The position numbers and the translations under genes are program-made. A DNA stretch of 64,000 nucleotides from an uncultured Campylobacter sp. (GTDB lineage: Bacteria; Actinomycetota; Actinomycetes; Mycobacteriales; Mycobacteriaceae), in assembly GCA_946221035.1 (NCBI GenBank), contig CAMIME010000003.1:35524-99523 (forward strand), in the 5' to 3' direction. Shown in pieces: positions 60,623 to 64,000 of this stretch. Numbering within the stretch: position 1 is the stretch's first letter; each line of letters opens with the position of its first letter. The notes beneath the pieces were generated by a model. The model saw only the letters and a program-made list of their open reading frames with translations, was not told the origin of the DNA and did not search any database.

Positions 60623-62014
60623 ATGGACATGGATACTTGGGAACCGGTACTCGGCGCCGGGCCGCTGTTAGGAATCGCAGCGGCGGCGATCGCGCTCATT
60701 CTCTTTCTGGTCATCCGGCTGAAGCTGCACGCGTTCGTGGCCCTGATCGTCGCATCGATCTTCACCGCACTCGCCGCGGGCATCCCGATCGACGGCGTCA
60801 TGCCGACCCTGATGAAGGGCTTCTCATCCACGCTGGGCAACATCGCGCTGCTCGTCGGCTTGGGTGCGATGGTCGGCCGACTCGTCGAAGCCTCCGGCGG
60901 TGCGCAATCGCTTGCTGACGCCCTCGTCAAACGCTTCGGCGAAGACAAAGCCCCGTTCGCCCTCGGGTTGGCGTCATTGATCATGGGGTTCCCTATCTTC
61001 TTCGACGCGGGTCTGATCGTGATGTTGCCCGTCATCTTCGCGGTGGCACGCCGGCTCGACGGCCCGATTCTGGCCTACGGCATCCCAGCCGCGGGTGCGT
61101 TCTCGGTGATGCACGTTTTTGTGCCGCCGCACCCGGGCCCTGTTGCCGCCTCCGACTTCTACGGCGCGGACATGGGCCTGGTGCTGCTATTCGGCCTGCT
61201 GGTGGCGCTGCCGACGTGGTACGTCTCCGGCTACCACTGGGGTAAGTACGTGGGCGGGAAGTACCCGAACCGGGTGGCGGACACGCTTCTGGGTGACCAG
61301 CAGCAGCTGACCCACTCTCCCGCGAAGCCGGGCACGGTGATTGCGCTGATGCTCATTCCGATGCTGCTGATCTTCGGCAACACCGGCGTGAATGCGCTGG
61401 CCACCTCGGGCCGCATCGATGGTGATGCGACCTGGGCGCGCACCCTCACCTTCCTGGGCCAGACCCCGATTGCGCTGCTGGTGACCGTCCTGGTTGCCAT
61501 GGTGGCGGTGGGCTTCAGACTCGGCGTGCCGCGCGAGGAGGTGCAGGCGCGCATGGAGTCCGCGCTCGGACCGGTGTGCTCCGTCATCCTGATCACCGGC
61601 GCGGGCGGAATGTTCGGTGGCGTGCTCCGGACCTCGGGCATCGGTGACGCACTCGCCGACTCCATGTCCGATCTCGGCATCCCAGTCCTGCTGGCCGCCT
61701 GGCTGATCGCCGCGGCGCTTCGCGTGGCGCAGGGGTCCGCCACGGTTGCGCTGACCACCGCGGCGGCGCTGATGGTGCCGGCAGTGGAGGCAGGGTCGTT
61801 CTCCGGCGTGCAGCTTGCGCTCATCGTGCTGGCCACGGCGGCCGGTTCCGTCATCGCCTCCCATGTCAACGACTCTGGCTTCTGGCTCGTCGGCCGCTTG
61901 ATGGGCCTCGACGCTGCCACGACGTTGAAGACGTGGACCGTGAACCAGACCCTCATCGCCGTGATTGGCCTGTTGATCATCTCGGTGTTCTACGGCATCA
62001 CCCTGGTGTTTTAG
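60623..62014 (+). CDS. gntP: GntP-family gluconate/sugar-acid permease
   Basis: This 463 aa permease has about 12 membrane segments and the GntP signatures 'GFPIFFDAGLIVMLPVIFA', 'FVPPHPGPVAA' and 'HVNDSGFWLVGR'. It imports gluconate or a similar sugar acid with protons. TAAGGT lies 7 nt before the ATG (leaderless). No gluconate kinase is encoded nearby. Its stop faces the lipase gene with a 3-bp gap. Confidence 0.92.
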   Translation: MDMDTWEPVLGAGPLLGIAAAAIALILFLVIRLKLHAFVALIVASIFTALAAGIPIDGVMPTLMKGFSSTLGNIALLVGLGAMVGRLVEASGGAQSLADALVKRFGEDKAPFALGLASLIMGFPIFFDAGLIVMLPVIFAVARRLDGPILAYGIPAAGAFSVMHVFVPPHPGPVAASDFYGADMGLVLLFGLLVALPTWYVSGYHWGKYVGGKYPNRVADTLLGDQQQLTHSPAKPGTVIALMLIPMLLIFGNTGVNALATSGRIDGDATWARTLTFLGQTPIALLVTVLVAMVAVGFRLGVPREEVQARMESALGPVCSVILITGAGGMFGGVLRTSGIGDALADSMSDLGIPVLLAAWLIAAALRVAQGSATVALTTAAALMVPAVEAGSFSGVQLALIVLATAAGSVIASHVNDSGFWLVGRLMGLDAATTLKTWTVNQTLIAVIGLLIISVFYGITLVF

Positions 62015-62017
62015 CCA

Positions 62018-62845
62018 CTACACCAGCCAATCCACGGTAGGGGGCGTGTGCTCGCCCACCTCGCGGGTGAGCCCCCACAGCGTCAGCTCGGCGTACAGCG
62101 GGTCTCGCGGCATGAGCATGTGCAGGGGCGCGTACCCGCCGTACCACCGCCCCGAGTCCACGTTGGCAACGTCCGCGCCGCCCACCGCTTCGAGTTCGGA
62201 AGCGGTGTTCGGCGTCACCACCTTGTCCGCGGGGGAGAAGATCGAGGTGTAGACCACCCGCGGGTCGGTGTCCGGAACCTTTGCGAAGTCCCGCAGCCAC
62301 TCCGAGCCCGCCAGCTGCTGCAGCGCACCCCGAGCCGTCAGCGACGCCAGCCGGGGCAAGTGCGTGGCGACGCGCCCCAGGTCACCCGCCCAGCCCCTGA
62401 AATCGGTGCCGTGGAAGTTGCCGCCCATCGCTACGACGCGCCTGACTTTCGTAGCCCCTCCGCGGGCGATGTACATCTTGGTCATCAGCGCCCCTTGCGA
62501 GTGCGCCACGATATCCACCTGCTGCGCCCCCGTCGCCGCTAAGACGCGATCGACGTTGGCCGCGACGTCGCCCACAATCGCGTTGAGGTCCCCGACGCCG
62601 AAGAAACCGGGCGCGACCATGTCCCCGTAGTCGTAACCCCACACCCAAAAACCGTTGTCACGCAGGTGCTGGCCGTTGTGACGAAACGCCGCGGCCCGCG
62701 AATTGATCCCGTGGACGTACATCACTGGTGTCTCGTGCGTGGGCTGAAACGAGGGGTCGTTAAACGGCAGGCTGGGCCGGTTCTCCCGGCCCTGCAGCGC
62801 CCCGTAGCCGGCGGCCAATCCCATGAGTGCGCGAGTGAGCTGCAT
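62018..62845 (-). CDS. Alpha/beta hydrolase, PGAP1/triacylglycerol-lipase-like
   Basis: This 275 aa lipase-like protein has an oxyanion region 'PVMYVHGINSRAAAFRHNG', the nucleophile elbow AHSQGA and late Asp/His candidates ('DKVVTPNTAS', 'YAPLHMLM'). The N-terminus is mildly hydrophobic ('ALMGLAAGYGAL'), so it may be secreted or membrane-bound. The ATG at 62845 lies 8 nt after TAAACT (reverse of 62854-62859), leaderless. It converges on gntP. Confidence 0.85.
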   Translation of the reverse strand: MQLTRALMGLAAGYGALQGRENRPSLPFNDPSFQPTHETPVMYVHGINSRAAAFRHNGQHLRDNGFWVWGYDYGDMVAPGFFGVGDLNAIVGDVAANVDRVLAATGAQQVDIVAHSQGALMTKMYIARGGATKVRRVVAMGGNFHGTDFRGWAGDLGRVATHLPRLASLTARGALQQLAGSEWLRDFAKVPDTDPRVVYTSIFSPADKVVTPNTASELEAVGGADVANVDSGRWYGGYAPLHMLMPRDPLYAELTLWGLTREVGEHTPPTVDWLV

Positions 62846-62928
62846 GGTCAAAGAGTTTATCCAACTTGCGCTAGACAAAGCTGTCTACTACGGTGACCGG
62901 TGGATCAAGAAATTGACGGTGACGTCTC

Positions 62929-62952
62929 CCGGCGTCGTCGATTAGCAACCGC
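62929..62952 (-). repeat. Dispersed element copy upstream of 117-residue gene
   Basis: On the minus strand TTGCTAATCGACG followed by ACGCCGG is a one-base variant of the core. It lies in the gap between the lipase gene and the gene at 63039. Confidence 0.65.
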
Positions 62953-63038
62953 GCCTTATCGCGCACGGTGCTCCCGGGAGAAGATCCGCCGGCGCTGCCA
63001 CTGCGCGCCGGAAGTGCGATTGTAAGAGGAGAATCCCC

Positions 63039-63392
63039 ATGTCCCGGGTAGATGCAACCCTGTCCAACGGCCACCGCGAGTGCGACTTGGTGGCGCGCGG
63101 CCACAGACCCCACTGGATCCCGGCGCTCAACGCGGCGAACGGGCCGGAGGAGCTGTGGCTCGAAATCCTGTCCGTGCAGGTCGACGGCACGCAGCTTGTC
63201 ATTGAGACCGCCGGCGGGACGTTCACCCGCTACAACCACGACCCCGCTGGCGCGTCGCAGGCTGTCGACTTCAACCGCGAGTGGGGCGTGCTGCGCGGTC
63301 CGGAGGTGACCGGCGAGGACGGTCATGCCAAGCGAAGCGTCCACCTGGTGTCGATGTCGCCGATCGGCCCCTGCGAGGTGTCCGTTGCGTGA
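63039..63392 (+). CDS. Hypothetical protein, 117 aa
   Basis: This 117 aa cytoplasmic-looking protein begins 'MSRVDATLSNGHRECDLVARG' (first 20 residues of a beta-rich fold) and has a repeated beta pattern ('EILSVQVDGTQLVIETAGGTF'). I do not recognise a family. AGAGGAGAA lies 5 nt before the ATG. It overlaps the next gene by 8 bp, so both are one unit. Confidence 0.75.
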   Translation: MSRVDATLSNGHRECDLVARGHRPHWIPALNAANGPEELWLEILSVQVDGTQLVIETAGGTFTRYNHDPAGASQAVDFNREWGVLRGPEVTGEDGHAKRSVHLVSMSPIGPCEVSVA

Positions 63393-63930
63393 GCTGGCCG
63401 TCCAGGACTGGGTCCCCGCCACCAAGTACCGCCGCTTCGGCACCTGCCTCACCGTGAACATGTCCTTCTATCAGTTCACGTTCCGGCTGCGCACGAGCAG
63501 GGGAGTGGATGCGCTGTGGCGGCGCATGGGGCAGGTATTTGAGATCTCCCCGGTGCTCAACTCGTTCCGCAGCTGCGGAAAAATGTACCCGCTGCCTCCC
63601 CTGCGCCACGCGTGCCGGTACGTCGACCTGGAACAATGCACTCATCTCGCCCGTGGGCACCACCTGCCGAAGCGCTGCCTCATGGCACTCGAGTCGTCGG
63701 AACCGATCCACTGGGAACCCATCGAGATTGTGGAACACACCGGCATCCGGCTGGTCTTTGTGGAGACCAACACCATGATCATGCGGGAGGTCTTCCACCA
63801 CGACCCCCAGGCCCTGTCCCGCGCGGTGGCCTACGCACCGAGGTACACCATGCTCGTGACGGGAGGGGCGCGCCCCAAGTACCTGTCGGCCACGGGTCTC
63901 CCCGGTATCCCGTGTACGACCCCCGCTTAA
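63385..63930 (+). CDS. Hypothetical protein, 181 aa
   Basis: This 181 aa protein has no family I can name. It contains 'MSFYQFTFRLRTSRGVDALW', several cysteines and histidines ('LRHACRYVDLEQCTHLARGHHLPKRC' in parts) and 'FVETNTMIMREVF'. TTG at 63385 is preferred as the start because GAGGTG lies 4 nt upstream and it overlaps the previous gene's stop; an ATG at 63460 is the alternative. The Cys/His cluster could bind metal. Confidence 0.65.
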   Translation: MRELAVQDWVPATKYRRFGTCLTVNMSFYQFTFRLRTSRGVDALWRRMGQVFEISPVLNSFRSCGKMYPLPPLRHACRYVDLEQCTHLARGHHLPKRCLMALESSEPIHWEPIEIVEHTGIRLVFVETNTMIMREVFHHDPQALSRAVAYAPRYTMLVTGGARPKYLSATGLPGIPCTTPA

Positions 63931-63946
63931 CCCCCGTTTGCCTGAG

Positions 63947-64000
63947 AGCCGGCGACGAGAATCGAACTCGCACTCTCAGCTTGGGAAGCTGATGTTCTAC
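63947..64000 (-). tRNA. tRNA-Gly(CCC), 3' part, 5' end beyond window
   Basis: On the minus strand the anticodon arm is TCAGC-TTCCCAA-GCTGA with anticodon CCC. A short variable loop, the T arm (GCGAG-TTCGATT-CTCGT) and the 3' acceptor strand CGCCGGC with discriminator T follow. CCA is not encoded. The acceptor 5' strand and D arm lie beyond the right edge. Confidence 0.9.

Noticed and set aside
62900..63025. A 41-codon frame starting with GTG, 5 nt after TACGGT, ending just before the ribosome binding site of the 117-residue gene
   Set aside because: It is very Arg-rich, has no family-like features and holds a copy of the dispersed element; the signals could equally be the promoter and leader of the next gene.

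Overview
This window is a stretch of a Corynebacterium chromosome, or that of a very close mycolic-acid actinobacterium. It is high in G+C. It carries the conserved block of genes that builds the mycolic acid and arabinogalactan envelope: glf, glfT2, a DPPR phosphatase, ubiA, aftB, two mycoloyltransferases, a Culp6-type cutinase, fadD32, pks13, accD3, an MmpL transporter, tmaT and aftD. Gene order follows what I know of the C. glutamicum farR-serS-glpK-glf to pck-aftD segment. The species cannot be named from the sequence alone.

Layout. 1-6.0 kb: a truncated GntR regulator (farR type), diverging from serS, a PlsC-type acyltransferase and a HAD phosphatase; then an orphan nuclease-like protein and glpK. 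6.0-9.7 kb: a PGRP-domain envelope protein, glf and a small glutaredoxin-like gene. 9.8-14.6 kb: an iron-siderophore uptake locus (flavin reductase, two permeases, ATPase, binding lipoprotein) framed by DtxR-type boxes. 14.7-18.7 kb: a cation/proton antiporter, a DUF4143 ATPase preceded by three 23-bp direct repeats, and two small orphan genes. 18.8-36.7 kb: a long rightward run from galactan and arabinan assembly to mycolic acid condensation, ending in a 38-codon gene that may encode a tiny corynebacterial porin. 36.7-44.6 kb: a leftward block with a tmsA-tmsB pair (10-methyl branched fatty acids), a flippase-like membrane protein, MmpL, an NYN-domain protein and trmB. 44.8-50.5 kb: pck, an anchored Thr/Pro-rich protein, a methyltransferase, a phd/vapB antitoxin with a broken toxin, and a glycosyltransferase. 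50.5-57.6 kb: a tRNA-like remnant, a 22-codon peptide gene, two envelope membrane proteins, tmaT and aftD. 57.7-64 kb: a GH3 lipoprotein, a VanW protein, a gluconate-type permease, a lipase, two unknown genes and the 3' part of tRNA-Gly(CCC).

How the genes work together. Glf makes UDP-galactofuranose and GlfT2 polymerises the galactan. UbiA and the PAP2 phosphatase make decaprenyl-phosphate-ribose, the precursor of the arabinose donor, and AftB and AftD use that donor. FadD32, AccD3 and Pks13 make the mycolate. TmaT and MmpL are thought to acetylate and export trehalose monomycolate, and the two mycoloyltransferases deliver it outside the membrane.

Features not explained by gene content: an 11-bp core (GCTTATCGACG and close variants) recurs more than 35 times in both orientations, inside genes and between them. 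Two 14-bp inverted repeats with identical 13-nt spacers lie upstream of glpK. A 17-bp inverted repeat is shared by the glf and cop1-type promoter regions. About twenty genes have a -10 hexamer 6-9 nt before the start codon, as expected for leaderless mRNAs. No CRISPR array, insertion sequence or prophage was seen. No stretch without a gene exceeds 300 bases; the longest (4242-4540 and 50507-50800) are described by their repeats and hairpins.
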